Made by a program: the position numbers and the translations under genes. From CAZECE01 sp964510525 (GTDB lineage Bacteria > Pseudomonadota > Gammaproteobacteria > Pseudomonadales > JANQJO01): a DNA stretch of 64,000 nucleotides. The notes under the pieces were generated by a model. The model searched no databases and had not been told where the DNA came from. It was given only the letters and a program-made list of their open reading frames with translations. Positions 25,866 through 35,613 of this stretch are shown here, piece after piece (positions within the stretch are counted from its first letter, which is position 1; the number at the start of each line of letters is the position of its first letter). Where the stretch lies: the NCBI GenBank assembly GCA_964510525.1, contig CAZECE010000060.1, positions 19,118 through 83,117 of the forward strand. Reading direction: 5' to 3'.

Positions 25866-27164
25866 TTATGGCACCTTTTTCAGTAACGCGTAATAAAAGC
25901 CGTCAGGGCCTGAAGGGCTGGGTAAAATTTGTAAACCTGTTGCGTTGCTCATGGGAATACTCGATGCCAGGGGAGGCAGTGGCATCAAGTGGGCATCAGG
26001 GGTTGTGTTTAAAAAGTGGCTGATTTGCTCACTGTTCTCAGCCGGTAAAATCGAGCAAGTGGCGTATAGCAATAACCCTCCTGGTTTGAGATGGGGCCAG
26101 AGGTGGTGTAGCAATTGCCTTTGTTGTTCGGCCAACGCTGGGATGTCTTCGGGTTTTCGTAACAGCAGGATGTCAGGGTGTCTCCGAGTAATGCCGCTTG
26201 CCGAGCAAGGGGCATCCAACAAAATACGATCGTAATCCGTTTGTTGCCATTTTGAGTTGGTTTGAGTGGCATCGGTGACATACAGTCGGTAACGTGACGT
26301 TTCAATTTGGTGTCTGGCAAGGTTCTCTTCGATTTTTTTTGCGCGAGCGGCGTCTTTTTCCAGCAGCACTAATGCATCAATATCGGGGCAAGTCTCTAAG
26401 ATACTCAAGCTTTTCCCGCCAGGGGCTGCGCAGGCATCCAGAACGCGGAGCCCTGGCTGCAAATCAAGAAAGGACGATGCCAACTGAGCCGATTCATCTT
26501 GAACCGCAAACAACCCATCTGAAAACCCAGGGAGTGTGGTGATATCAGGTGGTTTTTCCAGGGTGATGGCCATCTCACTGAGCTGTCCGAGAGTGCCCTG
26601 GATTCCCGCTGAGGCGAGCTGGGCCAAGTAATCGATACGTGAGGTTTTGGTGGGGTTGATGCGCAGTGTTGTTGCAGCGGCTTGTAAATGGGCCTGGGTA
26701 ATATCCGGGATGGCTTGAGACCAATGGCTCTGTATGTGTGACTGAAACCATTCGGGAAACACCGGCGATTTGGGGGCATTGCCGGTTTGGGGTTTTAAAT
26801 CCTCTGTTTTGGCTTGCTGAAGAACCGCATTGATCAACTTTTTGGCCCAGATCTTTTTTCGGGATTTTGCCAGTTCCGTGGTTTCATTGATGGCGGCGTA
26901 ATCGGGAATATTCAACCAGTGGAGTTGATAGAGGCCGAGTAATAAGATCAGCTGGATGTCCTGGTCTTTTTTCTTGAGCGGTTTTTTTAAAAAGGTACTG
27001 AGTTGGTTTTGCAGGTAAACGTGCCATCGGCAAACGCCAACACACAATGCTTTGCGCAACGCTTCATCTTGATCAGAAACCGGCGTATTCGACAGCGCGC
27101 TTGGTAATGATTGACCTTGAGTGACTTTGATCAGAGTCTTAAGAGCCGAGAGGCGAGCTTTCAT
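25866..27164 (-). CDS. rsmB: 16S rRNA m5C967 methyltransferase
   Basis: A 432-residue RsmB. An N-terminal NusB-like RNA-binding domain (about 1-140) precedes a SAM methyltransferase domain with VLDACAAPGGKSLSIL, DRILLDAPCSASGITRRHPD (first catalytic cysteine) and LLYATCSILPAEN (second). It methylates C967 of 16S rRNA. Its start overlaps the fmt stop by four bases. Confidence 0.96.
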   Translation of the reverse strand: MKARLSALKTLIKVTQGQSLPSALSNTPVSDQDEALRKALCVGVCRWHVYLQNQLSTFLKKPLKKKDQDIQLILLLGLYQLHWLNIPDYAAINETTELAKSRKKIWAKKLINAVLQQAKTEDLKPQTGNAPKSPVFPEWFQSHIQSHWSQAIPDITQAHLQAAATTLRINPTKTSRIDYLAQLASAGIQGTLGQLSEMAITLEKPPDITTLPGFSDGLFAVQDESAQLASSFLDLQPGLRVLDACAAPGGKSLSILETCPDIDALVLLEKDAARAKKIEENLARHQIETSRYRLYVTDATQTNSKWQQTDYDRILLDAPCSASGITRRHPDILLLRKPEDIPALAEQQRQLLHHLWPHLKPGGLLLYATCSILPAENSEQISHFLNTTPDAHLMPLPPLASSIPMSNATGLQILPSPSGPDGFYYALLKKVP

Positions 27165-28210
27165 GAGTGGGTTTTCTGCTGTTCTGGTGTGGTGGAGAAA
27201 AAGCAGCTACCCACAGGAAACCAATGGGCTTTACTGTTGAGTAAATCGGAAACCCGAATGGCTTTACTGCCAGGTAGCTGCACGTCTGTTATCGCCAGTG
27301 GTGTGTCTCCCGTAGCAACAATGAACTGTGTTTTTGAAATTGAGGTCAGTGTGCCAGGCTTAGGGGTTGAGTTAGGGTCGGCAGGCGTGGGGATGGGGTG
27401 GGCTGCCAGTATCTTGATGCGATGAGTGTCTTCTTTGGATGCAGAACTTTCCTCAGGAGGCGGTGAAAAGAAACTGAAGCAACCAGGGAAGGGGGTAAAG
27501 GCACGTAATTTTTGCAGGATGGTTTGCGCTGGTAAAGACCAATCAATCATACCCTCGCTCTTGGTAATTTTGTGCGCGTAAGTGGCGCCAGATTCGGGCT
27601 GAGGTTGGCCGTTACACTCGGATTGAATGTGTTCAAAATGGCCGTCTTGATCTAACAGCCTTTGCCAATGGTCGAGCCAATGGATCAGCAGTTGGATGCT
27701 GGCCGTATTCAATTTTTGCTCAAGGGTGGCGGTATTGTCTGTTTCGGAGATGCTAACGGGCGTGGTGGCTATCACAGGGCCGGTATCGAGCCCTGCATCC
27801 ATTCGCATTAAGCTGACCCCCGTTTCGGTATCGCCCGCTTCAATGGCGCGCTGAATAGGGGCGGCGCCACGCCATCTGGGCAATAAAGAGGTGTGGATAT
27901 TGAGGCAACCAAAACGAGGAATGTTAAGGAAGCTTTCGGGCAGCAGTAAGCCATAGGCCACCACGATGATCAGGTCTGGTGTTTCCTGCGCGACCCTCTC
28001 GAGCGTCTCGGCGTCAATTTTGACGGGTTGCAGCACTGGAATGGAATGTGTTTCAGCTAACGCCTTAACCGGACTGGGTTTGAGCTTTCGGCCTCGTCCC
28101 GCGGGGCGGTCGGGTTGGGTCAGCACCAGCGAAACGTGATGATCAGAAGCCAATAAGGCGGCGAGGATGTGTTCTGAAAAAACGGGGGTGCCCGCAAAAA
28201 TAAGCTTCAT
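27161..28210 (-). CDS. fmt: methionyl-tRNA formyltransferase
   Basis: A 349-residue Fmt, longer than the usual 315 because of an insert before the C-terminal tRNA-binding domain (FFSPPPEESSASKEDTHR). It has FAGTPVFSEHIL at the start and the formyl-transfer motif CLNIHTSLLPRWRGAAPIQRAI with the catalytic Asn-His-Asp set. It formylates initiator tRNA. The usual partner def, for peptide deformylase, is not upstream: the next gene is zwf on the other strand. Confidence 0.96.
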   Translation of the reverse strand: MKLIFAGTPVFSEHILAALLASDHHVSLVLTQPDRPAGRGRKLKPSPVKALAETHSIPVLQPVKIDAETLERVAQETPDLIIVVAYGLLLPESFLNIPRFGCLNIHTSLLPRWRGAAPIQRAIEAGDTETGVSLMRMDAGLDTGPVIATTPVSISETDNTATLEQKLNTASIQLLIHWLDHWQRLLDQDGHFEHIQSECNGQPQPESGATYAHKITKSEGMIDWSLPAQTILQKLRAFTPFPGCFSFFSPPPEESSASKEDTHRIKILAAHPIPTPADPNSTPKPGTLTSISKTQFIVATGDTPLAITDVQLPGSKAIRVSDLLNSKAHWFPVGSCFFSTTPEQQKTHS

Positions 28211-28391
28211 GATGAGTGTCTGGCTGAGATTAAAATGTCAGGAGGCGAGAAGCATATTACAGACCCCAGGGTAAGCCAACTCCAGAGCTTATCTGCTAGA
28301 CTGAAATCAGGCATTATTATAGATATATCAAGCGTATATCCCTTGGTGCTCAGGGAAACTCTACTTAGGAAAGCAGACTCAGGAAAACAGC

Positions 28392-29858
28392 ATGGTCATC
28401 GATGTGACGTCTCAGGAAGAACAGCCCATCGAGTTTGTGGTCTTCGGAGCGACCGGCGATTTAAGTCAGCGCAAATTATTCCCATCGTTGTTTCAATTGT
28501 TTTTGGATGATTGTTGGCCTCATTCATTGAGGATTCTAGCTGTGGTCCGATCTGACATGACGCCGCAAGGCTTTGCCACGTTGATACAACCGGAATGCGA
28601 ACGTCGGTGTGACGCGTCTCAAACCGAGGCCTTTAAGAATTTCTTAAGTCATATTGAACTGGTCCAAGTGGATGCCCACTCGCAACACACCTTTGAAAAT
28701 TTGAGCCAACAATTTACCAAAGCGGCGTACCAGATTTTTTATTTTGCAGTCTCGCCGACGTTATACGAACCTTTGATTACTGGGTTGGTGACTCAGCGCT
28801 GCATTCGCTCGGATACTCGAGTGGTAATCGAAAAGCCCATTGGTCAAGATTTACCAAGCGCCGAAAAAATTCACCATTTGTTGAAAACCGTGTTCGAAGA
28901 GCGTCAAATCTTTAGAATCGATCATTACCTAGGAAAAGAAACCGTACAAAACATTATGGCCTTGCGGTTTGGTAACGCGGTATTAGAACCTTTGTGGCGT
29001 GCTGAGCGCATTGATTATATTCAGATCACGGTGGCCGAAACCTTAGGTGTCGAAAATCGTGGGGATTATTACGATCAAACTGGCGCGTTGCGGGATATGG
29101 TACAGAACCATCTGTTACAGCTGCTGTGTATCACGGCTATGGAGCCGCCGGCGCAATTAAGTGCGTTTTCGGTGCGAGATGAAAAGCTCAAGGTGTTGTC
29201 TTCCCTACGGCCGATTTTACCGGCTGATGTGGTGACGCACACCGTAAGAGGTCAATATCACGTCAATACAGTAGAATCGGCGTCACTTGCTTATTCAAAA
29301 GAACCGGGTGTTAAATCAGGTTCTCAGACGGAAACGTTCGTGGCCTTGAAAACGCAAATTGATAATTGGCGTTGGGCTGGCATGCCGATTTATTTGCGTA
29401 CGGGGAAAAAGCTTCGTGCGCATCGATCGGAAATTTTGATTCAGTTTAAAGATGTCCCGCATAAATTATTTCGACATTCCCCTAGCTCTCTATTGGCCAA
29501 TCGGTTGCTGATCGCTTTACAGCCAGAAGAGAGTATCCAGCTGTTTTTAAATTGTAAGACCCCGGGTAAGGGCATGAGCCTGGAGCCTGTGGCATTGAAT
29601 TTGGATCGGGCGCAACAGGCGACTCAGCGCCGCTGGGGGGCTTATGAGCGGTTGATTCTTGATGTGCTCCAAGGCGACTTAACCTTGTTTATGCGTGAAA
29701 AAGAGGTGTCAGCGGCTTGGGGTTGGATTGATCCGATCATCGAAGGCTGGGCGCGCCATATGCCTGTGCCTGAACCCTACTTCGCTGGATCCTGGGGGCC
29801 TGTAGCGGCCGATCAGTTGCTCGCACGCGATGGTTATATTTGGCATAATCCGCTCTGA
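28392..29858 (+). CDS. zwf: glucose-6-phosphate 1-dehydrogenase
   Basis: A 488-residue enzyme that oxidises glucose 6-phosphate and feeds the pentose phosphate or Entner-Doudoroff route. The dinucleotide loop is VVFGATGDLSQRKLFPSLF and the active-site signature RIDHYLGKETVQNIM carries the catalytic histidine and lysine. VVIEKPIGQDL is also typical. No pgl, edd or eda gene is adjacent, so it is not in the common zwf-pgl-eda cluster. It is followed after 42 bases by rph. Confidence 0.97.
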   Translation: MVIDVTSQEEQPIEFVVFGATGDLSQRKLFPSLFQLFLDDCWPHSLRILAVVRSDMTPQGFATLIQPECERRCDASQTEAFKNFLSHIELVQVDAHSQHTFENLSQQFTKAAYQIFYFAVSPTLYEPLITGLVTQRCIRSDTRVVIEKPIGQDLPSAEKIHHLLKTVFEERQIFRIDHYLGKETVQNIMALRFGNAVLEPLWRAERIDYIQITVAETLGVENRGDYYDQTGALRDMVQNHLLQLLCITAMEPPAQLSAFSVRDEKLKVLSSLRPILPADVVTHTVRGQYHVNTVESASLAYSKEPGVKSGSQTETFVALKTQIDNWRWAGMPIYLRTGKKLRAHRSEILIQFKDVPHKLFRHSPSSLLANRLLIALQPEESIQLFLNCKTPGKGMSLEPVALNLDRAQQATQRRWGAYERLILDVLQGDLTLFMREKEVSAAWGWIDPIIEGWARHMPVPEPYFAGSWGPVAADQLLARDGYIWHNPL

Positions 29859-29900
29859 TTTTTCAGCAGTACTAATAATTTGAGAGTTGGAGAGGTGTTC

Positions 29901-30632
29901 ATGCGTCCCAGTGGCCGTGCAGTCGATGAATTGCGCCAAATTTCGTTAGAGTTAGAGTATACCTGCCATGCCGAAGGCGCTGTTCAGGTGTCGTTCGGTA
30001 ACACTCGGGTGTTGTGTACCGCCAGCGTGGAATCGGGTGTGCCCCGTTTTTTAAAAGGGCAGAAGCAAGGGTGGCTGACGGCCGAATACGGCATGTTACC
30101 GCGATCAACCGGTACTCGGATGGCGCGTGAAGCCAGTCGAGGCAAGCAAGGCGGGCGAACCCTGGAAATTAGCCGTTTGATTGGTCGCTCACTGCGTTCT
30201 TGTGTGGACCTGACGGCATTAGGTGAAAATACCATCACCATTGATTGCGATGTCATTCAAGCGGATGGCGGGACTCGTACGGCAGCGATCACTGGGGGGC
30301 AGGTGGCCTTGGTGATGGCGTTGCATTGGATGCAGCGCGAAAAGAAGGTGAGTACGTTGCCGCTTAATCATTGGATTGCTTCGGTTTCCGCCGGGGTTTA
30401 TCAAGGTGAAGCTGTTTTGGATTTGGATTATGCCGAAGATTCTAATGCGGAAACCGACATGAATTTGGTCATGACAGAACACGGCACCTTAATTGAGGTG
30501 CAGGGCACGGCAGAAGGTAAGCCGTTTACGCCCGAAGAACTGAATTCTATGTTGGCGTTAGGGCGTCAGGGTATTGCTACGTTGATTGGGCATCAGCGTT
30601 CGGCCGTGTCTTCCTGGTTGAAAGAAAGGTGA
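29901..30632 (+). CDS. rph: RNase PH
   Basis: A 243-residue phosphorolytic exoribonuclease that trims tRNA 3' ends. The sequence starts MRPSGRAVDELR, then CTASVESGVPRFLKG, GWLTAEYGMLPRST, SRGKQGGRTLEISRLIGRSL and CDVIQADGGTRTAAITG, all family landmarks. The start at ATG 29901 is set by the GGAGAGG ribosome site and by the family N-terminus; the open frame continues upstream to a TTG. The pyrE reading frame opens within four bases of its stop. Confidence 0.96.
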   Translation: MRPSGRAVDELRQISLELEYTCHAEGAVQVSFGNTRVLCTASVESGVPRFLKGQKQGWLTAEYGMLPRSTGTRMAREASRGKQGGRTLEISRLIGRSLRSCVDLTALGENTITIDCDVIQADGGTRTAAITGGQVALVMALHWMQREKKVSTLPLNHWIASVSAGVYQGEAVLDLDYAEDSNAETDMNLVMTEHGTLIEVQGTAEGKPFTPEELNSMLALGRQGIATLIGHQRSAVSSWLKER

Positions 30633-30640
30633 ATCACGCT

Positions 30641-31270
30641 ATGTCTGAATCACTCATTCAACTCATCGAGCAGCATCAAGCCCTTCAAGTGGGCGAATTT
30701 GTCTTGAAGTCTGGCATTAAAAGTCCGGTGTTTTTTAATTTTGGTTTGATCAACACAGCGACTGGCTTGTCGCAGTTGGGTGAGATGTTTCGAGATCGCA
30801 TTCTCGAGCAGGGCTGGGCATTCGATTATTTGGTCGGGCCGGCTTATAAAGGCATTCCGATTGCCACAGCCACCGCGGTCAGTTTGGCCGCTCTGGACAA
30901 TATGCCGAACATGCAAAACCTTAAGCTGGCCTACAATCGCAAAGAGGCTAAATCGCACGGTGAAGGCGGGGCTTGGGTGGGCGACATCAGTCGATCCAAA
31001 GTGGTGTTAATCGACGATGTATTAACGGCAGGTACGGCCCTCAGTCAGGCCGTGGCAGCGGTGAAAGCGGCCGAAGCGGAGTTGTTGGGCGTGGTGATTG
31101 CGCTTGATCGTGAACAAAAAGGCCGTGATGGCAAAACGACGGCTGATCGCTTACAAGCTGAATGGGGGGTGCCCGTGGTGAGTTTGCTGACATTAACGCA
31201 AATGATTTCCTATTATAAAAAGATAGGTGATGAAAAAATCTTGGTGGCTTTGCAATCGATTGCTGGCTAA
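30641..31270 (+). CDS. pyrE: orotate phosphoribosyltransferase
   Basis: A 209-residue type I phosphoribosyltransferase that joins orotate with PRPP to make orotidine monophosphate. GEFVLKSGIKSPVFFNFGL is the family opening, DYLVGPAYKGIPIATATAV and NRKEAKSHGEGG follow, and the PRPP loop is VVLIDDVLTAGTAL. ATG 30641 gives the family-like N-terminus; a GTG at 30629 would overlap rph by four bases. The rph-pyrE pairing occurs in other gammaproteobacteria. Confidence 0.95.
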   Translation: MSESLIQLIEQHQALQVGEFVLKSGIKSPVFFNFGLINTATGLSQLGEMFRDRILEQGWAFDYLVGPAYKGIPIATATAVSLAALDNMPNMQNLKLAYNRKEAKSHGEGGAWVGDISRSKVVLIDDVLTAGTALSQAVAAVKAAEAELLGVVIALDREQKGRDGKTTADRLQAEWGVPVVSLLTLTQMISYYKKIGDEKILVALQSIAG

Positions 31271-31286
31271 GTGCTTGTAAAGGAAT

Positions 31287-32030
31287 GTGGAAATTGTTCA
31301 CAAAGTGTTTAAAAAGACGTTGGATAACGGCATGAAACCCTCTTTTTCGGGCAGAGTAAAACCCTCTTTCTTGGACAGAGTTTATACTTCTGTGATGGGT
31401 TCAAGCGCTAGCTTAGCATTGGGTCTACCCATAGTTGCAGGTATGAGCCTGAGTGTTGTCAGTCTTGAAGTCAGAAGCAACGAGGAATTACCGGTCTTTA
31501 TGTATCGCTATACCGATCAGAAGGGCCGCAGCGTTGTTTCCCAGCAAGTGCCGCCAGAAGCTTATGTGCATGGCTATGAAGCGCTTGGTGAAGATGGCAA
31601 CGTTCTCTATAAGGTTGATCCGCCGCCTACCGATGAAGAGCGTGCGGAATACGAGCGTGAAAAGAAATATAAAAAGCGCGCTGAAGAGCTCAAACTTCAG
31701 GATCAGGCGTTATTAAAAACGTATTCCAGTCCAGATGATGCGGTTCGTACGAAAGAAAGAAAGCTGCAGCAGCTTAATGTGACCATTGAAATAACCGAAG
31801 CTAAAATCAATCAATCACGGTTGCAATATGAGCATCTGTTGAATCAAGCGGCCGATTTGGAAAAACGTGGCCGAGACATTGATGCCGGCATATTAGCTAA
31901 CATGGACAGTTTAGAAGCGCAAATTCAGGATTTAGAAGGCTTCATTGATAATAAAAACAAGGAAAAACAGCGCATCATTGAAGATTATGATCTGCTGGCT
32001 GAGCGCTTAAAAAAGCTCATGGCACAATAA
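31287..32030 (+). CDS. DUF4124-like envelope protein with coiled coil
   Basis: Up to 247 residues. A hydrophobic N-terminal segment (ASLALGLPIVAGMSLSVVSL) is followed by FMYRYTDQKGRSVVSQQVPPEAYVHGYEAL, which fits the DUF4124 pattern (short domain with tyrosine and DxxG, often exported), and then by a long charged coiled coil to the C-terminus. The start is uncertain: GTG 31287 lies only two bases from AAAGGA, while ATG 31332 has a weak site. It follows pyrE after 16 bases and is convergent with argB. Function unknown; probably a structural envelope protein. Confidence 0.65.
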   Translation: MEIVHKVFKKTLDNGMKPSFSGRVKPSFLDRVYTSVMGSSASLALGLPIVAGMSLSVVSLEVRSNEELPVFMYRYTDQKGRSVVSQQVPPEAYVHGYEALGEDGNVLYKVDPPPTDEERAEYEREKKYKKRAEELKLQDQALLKTYSSPDDAVRTKERKLQQLNVTIEITEAKINQSRLQYEHLLNQAADLEKRGRDIDAGILANMDSLEAQIQDLEGFIDNKNKEKQRIIEDYDLLAERLKKLMAQ

Positions 32031-32070
32031 GCTCATTGAAACAACAAAACCATTGAAAAATAAGATTCGG

Positions 32071-32946
32071 TTAAGCGTTCGCTTTTATCAAAGTGCCCAC
32101 ACCTTCATCGGTAAGTATTTCCAGTAGAACGGCGTGCGGAATTCGACCGTCAATAATATGCACACTGTCGACGCCTTTTTTAACAGCACCCAAGCAGGCA
32201 TCCACTTTAGGTAGCATGCCACCGGTAATGACGCCTTGTTGAATCAACTGCTCAATTTTATCGGCATCAAGTCCGGTGAGCGTATCGCCTTGTTGGTCCA
32301 AAACCCCGGCCGTATTGGTCAGTAAAATCAGTTTTTCAGATCGTAATACACCCGCTAATTCTCCGGCAACAGTATCTGCATTGATGTTATACGATTGACC
32401 GTTTTCATCCACTCCAATGGGGGCAATGACGGGAATGAAGTCGCTGTTCAGAGCAACGTTTAGCACTTCGGTGTTGATGTGCTTGATCTTGCCAACATAG
32501 CCGATATCAGAGGCTTCGTCTTTGACGGGTAGCTTTTCAGCTGTGATCAGTTGACCGTCTTTTCCTGTCAGCCCAATGGCTTTGCCGCCATGATGGTGGA
32601 TCAGGCTGACAATCTCTTTGTTGACCGCACCGCCTAACACCATTTCAACCACATCCATCGTAGCGCCATCAGTGACTCTCAAGCCGTCAATAAATTGGGA
32701 GGTTTTACCCAAGCGGTTGAGCAGTTCTCCAATTTGAGGCCCGCCACCGTGCACAATCACAGGATTGATGCCAACCAGTTTCATCAGCACGATGTCACGA
32801 GCAAAAGACGCCTTTAACGTGTCTTCTGTCATGGCATTGCCGCCATACTTAACCACAACGGTCGAATTGGAAAACCGTTGAATGTATGGCAAAGCTTCAG
32901 TTAATACTGAGGCGACTTCTTGAGCTTTCGTTTGGTTGAGTGTCAT
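32071..32946 (-). CDS. argB: acetylglutamate kinase
   Basis: A 291-residue amino-acid kinase for the second step of arginine synthesis. VVVKYGGNAMTED and NPVIVHGGGPQIGELL bind ATP and substrate phosphates, and NINADTVAGELAG and GGMLPKVDACLGAVKKGV are the distal binding segments. The N-terminal extension (ASVLTEALPYIQRF) is the helix found in arginine-inhibited hexameric forms. It lies just downstream of algC, as in pseudomonads. Confidence 0.97.
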   Translation of the reverse strand: MTLNQTKAQEVASVLTEALPYIQRFSNSTVVVKYGGNAMTEDTLKASFARDIVLMKLVGINPVIVHGGGPQIGELLNRLGKTSQFIDGLRVTDGATMDVVEMVLGGAVNKEIVSLIHHHGGKAIGLTGKDGQLITAEKLPVKDEASDIGYVGKIKHINTEVLNVALNSDFIPVIAPIGVDENGQSYNINADTVAGELAGVLRSEKLILLTNTAGVLDQQGDTLTGLDADKIEQLIQQGVITGGMLPKVDACLGAVKKGVDSVHIIDGRIPHAVLLEILTDEGVGTLIKANA

Positions 32947-32985
32947 ATGATTGCGGTTGGGTGGCCTATTGCTGTTGATTCAGAG

Positions 32986-35550
32986 TTAGAAGGGCAGGTC
33001 TAAGTCACCTTTCACGTTGAGTAAGTTTTGGCGAAATTCAGCCTGGATAGCGGTCAGTTGTTCTTCATCCGAGGCTTCGAAGCGAGCGACCAAGCAGGGG
33101 GTGGTGTTTGATGCTCTCACCAGTCCCCAGCCATTGGCGTAATCCACTCGAATCCCATCAATGGTAGAGACGTGTCCGTCAGAAAAAGTCCCAGTTTGGG
33201 TGACTTGAGAAATAATTTGAAATTTCTCTTGTTCGCTGACTTTAATGTTAATTTCTGGAGTGGCATGCAATTTAGGGATGTCAGCCATTAACGCATCAAT
33301 GCCATTGTTGTCCGCGGCAATGATTTCTAGTAGACGGGCTGCACTGTATAACGCATCGTCGAAACCAAACCAGCGGTCATTGAAAAAGATATGGCCGCTC
33401 ATTTCTCCTGCCAATAACGCCCCCGTCTCTTTCATTTTGGCTTTAATCAAGGAGTGGCCGGTTTTCCACATGACAGGCTGGCCTCCTAGGTCTTGAATAA
33501 ACCCCTTTAAGCTACCAGTGCATTTGACGTCATAAATAATGGTGCCTTCACCTTTGTTGTCTGACAGCACCTGTCGGGCAAATAACATCAGCAGTCGATC
33601 CGGAAAAACCATATCACCAGTCGGGGTAACAACGCCTAAGCGATCGCCGTCGCCATCAAACGCCAGGCCGACATCGGCTTGGTTCTCGGCAACGCTTTGA
33701 GTGAGGTCTGCCAGATTTTCAGGCTTGCTCGGATCCGGATGATGGTTTGGAAAGTTCCCATCGATGTCGCAGTATAAGGGAATAACCTCGCAGCCCAGTT
33801 GTTCAATTAATTGAACGGCTAATGGTCCTGCCACCCCGTTGCCTGCATCCACCACTACTTTTAGAGGGCGAGACAAGCTGACATCGGAGCAGACTCGATT
33901 TAAGTAGTTAGGCTGATTGTCGGATTCAGAGGTGGAGCCAGAGCCGGTTTTTAGTAGATCGTGTTCAATAAAACGTTTTAGGTCGAGGATGTGTTGCCCA
34001 AAAAGCGTTTCGCCACCAACAACCATTTTAAAGCCATTGTAGTTGGGTGGGTTGTGGCTGCCCGTGACCATCACGCCTGATTTATAATCGGCCTGGGTCG
34101 CGGCAAAGTACACAAGAGGGGTGGGTACTTCACCAATGTCGGTGACATTGCAACCGGACTGACAAATGCCTTGGATGAGTGCTTGGCTCATGTCTGGTGA
34201 TGAAATACGGCCGTCTCTGCCAACGGCGATTTCTTTAAACCCTTTGTTTAACGTATAGGTGCCAATAGCTTGCCCTAATGTTTTGACAAATGCGGGCGTC
34301 AATGAATCGCCTACAATGCCGCGAATATCATACTGACGAAACACTTCACTGGGCAGTTGAGCCTGCTTAGATGCACCTTCTGCTTTTTCTTCTGCTTCGT
34401 CAGCGGCGGGTGCGAACAAGTCCTCGTCTTCAAAGTTGATGTCTAAATCCATAAAATCTTCTTCCTCTTCTTCTTTTGCGGGTTGTGTCGGTTTGTTTTG
34501 AGGTGTTTGTGTGGTGTTTGTCGTTTTGGCCACATTGCTGCTGGAAGGGCTCGATTTAAGCATGTCCTTTAGAGTGTTTTCAGCAACAAAAAATGCTTGC
34601 CATTGGTAGGGCGACTTCTTGTTATTGGAGGAGGGCTTTCGGCTAGCCGCAAGCAGGTTTTTTAAGTCTGATTTAATCCGGTTGTTGATTTGCCAGTAAC
34701 TTAAACCAATCAATAGCAGAGCTAATACAGTAGCAGCCGCCGCTAAGCCCCAATAGAGGAGTTGATTGAATAAGCTTGAAACAGTTTTGCGCCCTAGATT
34801 GTATTCAATAGACCACTGAGTGTTATCTTGGGTTACGTTGGTTGATGGCCCGGATAGTGTGTTTTCATTACCTAAGGTGTACATGGGTTGCGTTTTTCCA
34901 CCCTCATTTACGAGGGAAATGCGTAGGCTGCTTTGTCCGTTATTTAGTTGAGGCAGTGTTTTGAAAATAGAAGCGCCCTCAAACACAACGGTGGCACTGC
35001 CGATAACGTTGTCATCAATTTTAATGGGGGTGCCAAGAATCAAAAAAGGTTGGTTCTGATTTTTAAAATACTCCAAAGGGGGCGTCTCACCCTTATCCAG
35101 TTTTCTTATTAAGTTTTGCGTGGTGAAACTGATTTCTTCCGACTTTTTGCGGGTTCTTAAAGATCCTTTTGGCAGCAAATAAACTTGGCTGGCGTGTGGC
35201 AGGATGGCTTTCAGCGTGCCTTCTAATGAGGATAATAGCGCTAGATTTTGATTTTCTATGGCATCCAAAACGAGTGTATCTTGTGTGATGCCGGCTAACG
35301 AATTGTCGAAAAGGCTTGAAAGATTCTTAAGCTGATGGGCGATCTCATCCGTCGTTGTTTTTTGAACCAGCTGGGTGGTTTGCTTGACTAGCTCTGAAAT
35401 GACCAGCGTTTTAATCAAGCCGAAAGAGAGTAGGGTGGAAACAGCCAACAACCCAACAAAAATCAGTTGTTGATTAAGGGCGGCTCGAGTTGCTGGAGCG
35501 GTATTGGAGGAATCCTGCTTGCCTTTTTTGCTCACAAGCTTTTTTTTCAC
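32986..35550 (-). CDS. algC: phosphomannomutase/phosphoglucomutase, long membrane-anchored AlgC
   Basis: An 854-residue protein. Residues 1-390 form an extension with two membrane helices (LIFVGLLAVSTLLSFGLIKTL and LLYWGLAAAATVLALLLIG) bounding a probable periplasmic sensor-like loop, then a linker with the acidic run KEEEEEDFMDLDINFEDEDLF. The C-terminal 460 residues are the enzyme: phosphoserine loop GVMVTGSHNPPNYNGFK, metal loop GLAFDGDGDRLGVV and sugar loop LAGEMSGHIFF. It interconverts mannose and glucose 1- and 6-phosphates for lipopolysaccharide and exopolysaccharide. Long forms occur in pseudomonads; the extension's role is unsettled. Confidence 0.94.
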   Translation of the reverse strand: MKKKLVSKKGKQDSSNTAPATRAALNQQLIFVGLLAVSTLLSFGLIKTLVISELVKQTTQLVQKTTTDEIAHQLKNLSSLFDNSLAGITQDTLVLDAIENQNLALLSSLEGTLKAILPHASQVYLLPKGSLRTRKKSEEISFTTQNLIRKLDKGETPPLEYFKNQNQPFLILGTPIKIDDNVIGSATVVFEGASIFKTLPQLNNGQSSLRISLVNEGGKTQPMYTLGNENTLSGPSTNVTQDNTQWSIEYNLGRKTVSSLFNQLLYWGLAAAATVLALLLIGLSYWQINNRIKSDLKNLLAASRKPSSNNKKSPYQWQAFFVAENTLKDMLKSSPSSSNVAKTTNTTQTPQNKPTQPAKEEEEEDFMDLDINFEDEDLFAPAADEAEEKAEGASKQAQLPSEVFRQYDIRGIVGDSLTPAFVKTLGQAIGTYTLNKGFKEIAVGRDGRISSPDMSQALIQGICQSGCNVTDIGEVPTPLVYFAATQADYKSGVMVTGSHNPPNYNGFKMVVGGETLFGQHILDLKRFIEHDLLKTGSGSTSESDNQPNYLNRVCSDVSLSRPLKVVVDAGNGVAGPLAVQLIEQLGCEVIPLYCDIDGNFPNHHPDPSKPENLADLTQSVAENQADVGLAFDGDGDRLGVVTPTGDMVFPDRLLMLFARQVLSDNKGEGTIIYDVKCTGSLKGFIQDLGGQPVMWKTGHSLIKAKMKETGALLAGEMSGHIFFNDRWFGFDDALYSAARLLEIIAADNNGIDALMADIPKLHATPEINIKVSEQEKFQIISQVTQTGTFSDGHVSTIDGIRVDYANGWGLVRASNTTPCLVARFEASDEEQLTAIQAEFRQNLLNVKGDLDLPF

Positions 35551-35613
35551 AAAGACCTTCCTTAGTTGGATCTGGCGGGATGGCGGTATTGGTCGGGAAG
35601 CCGTACTTGGGCT

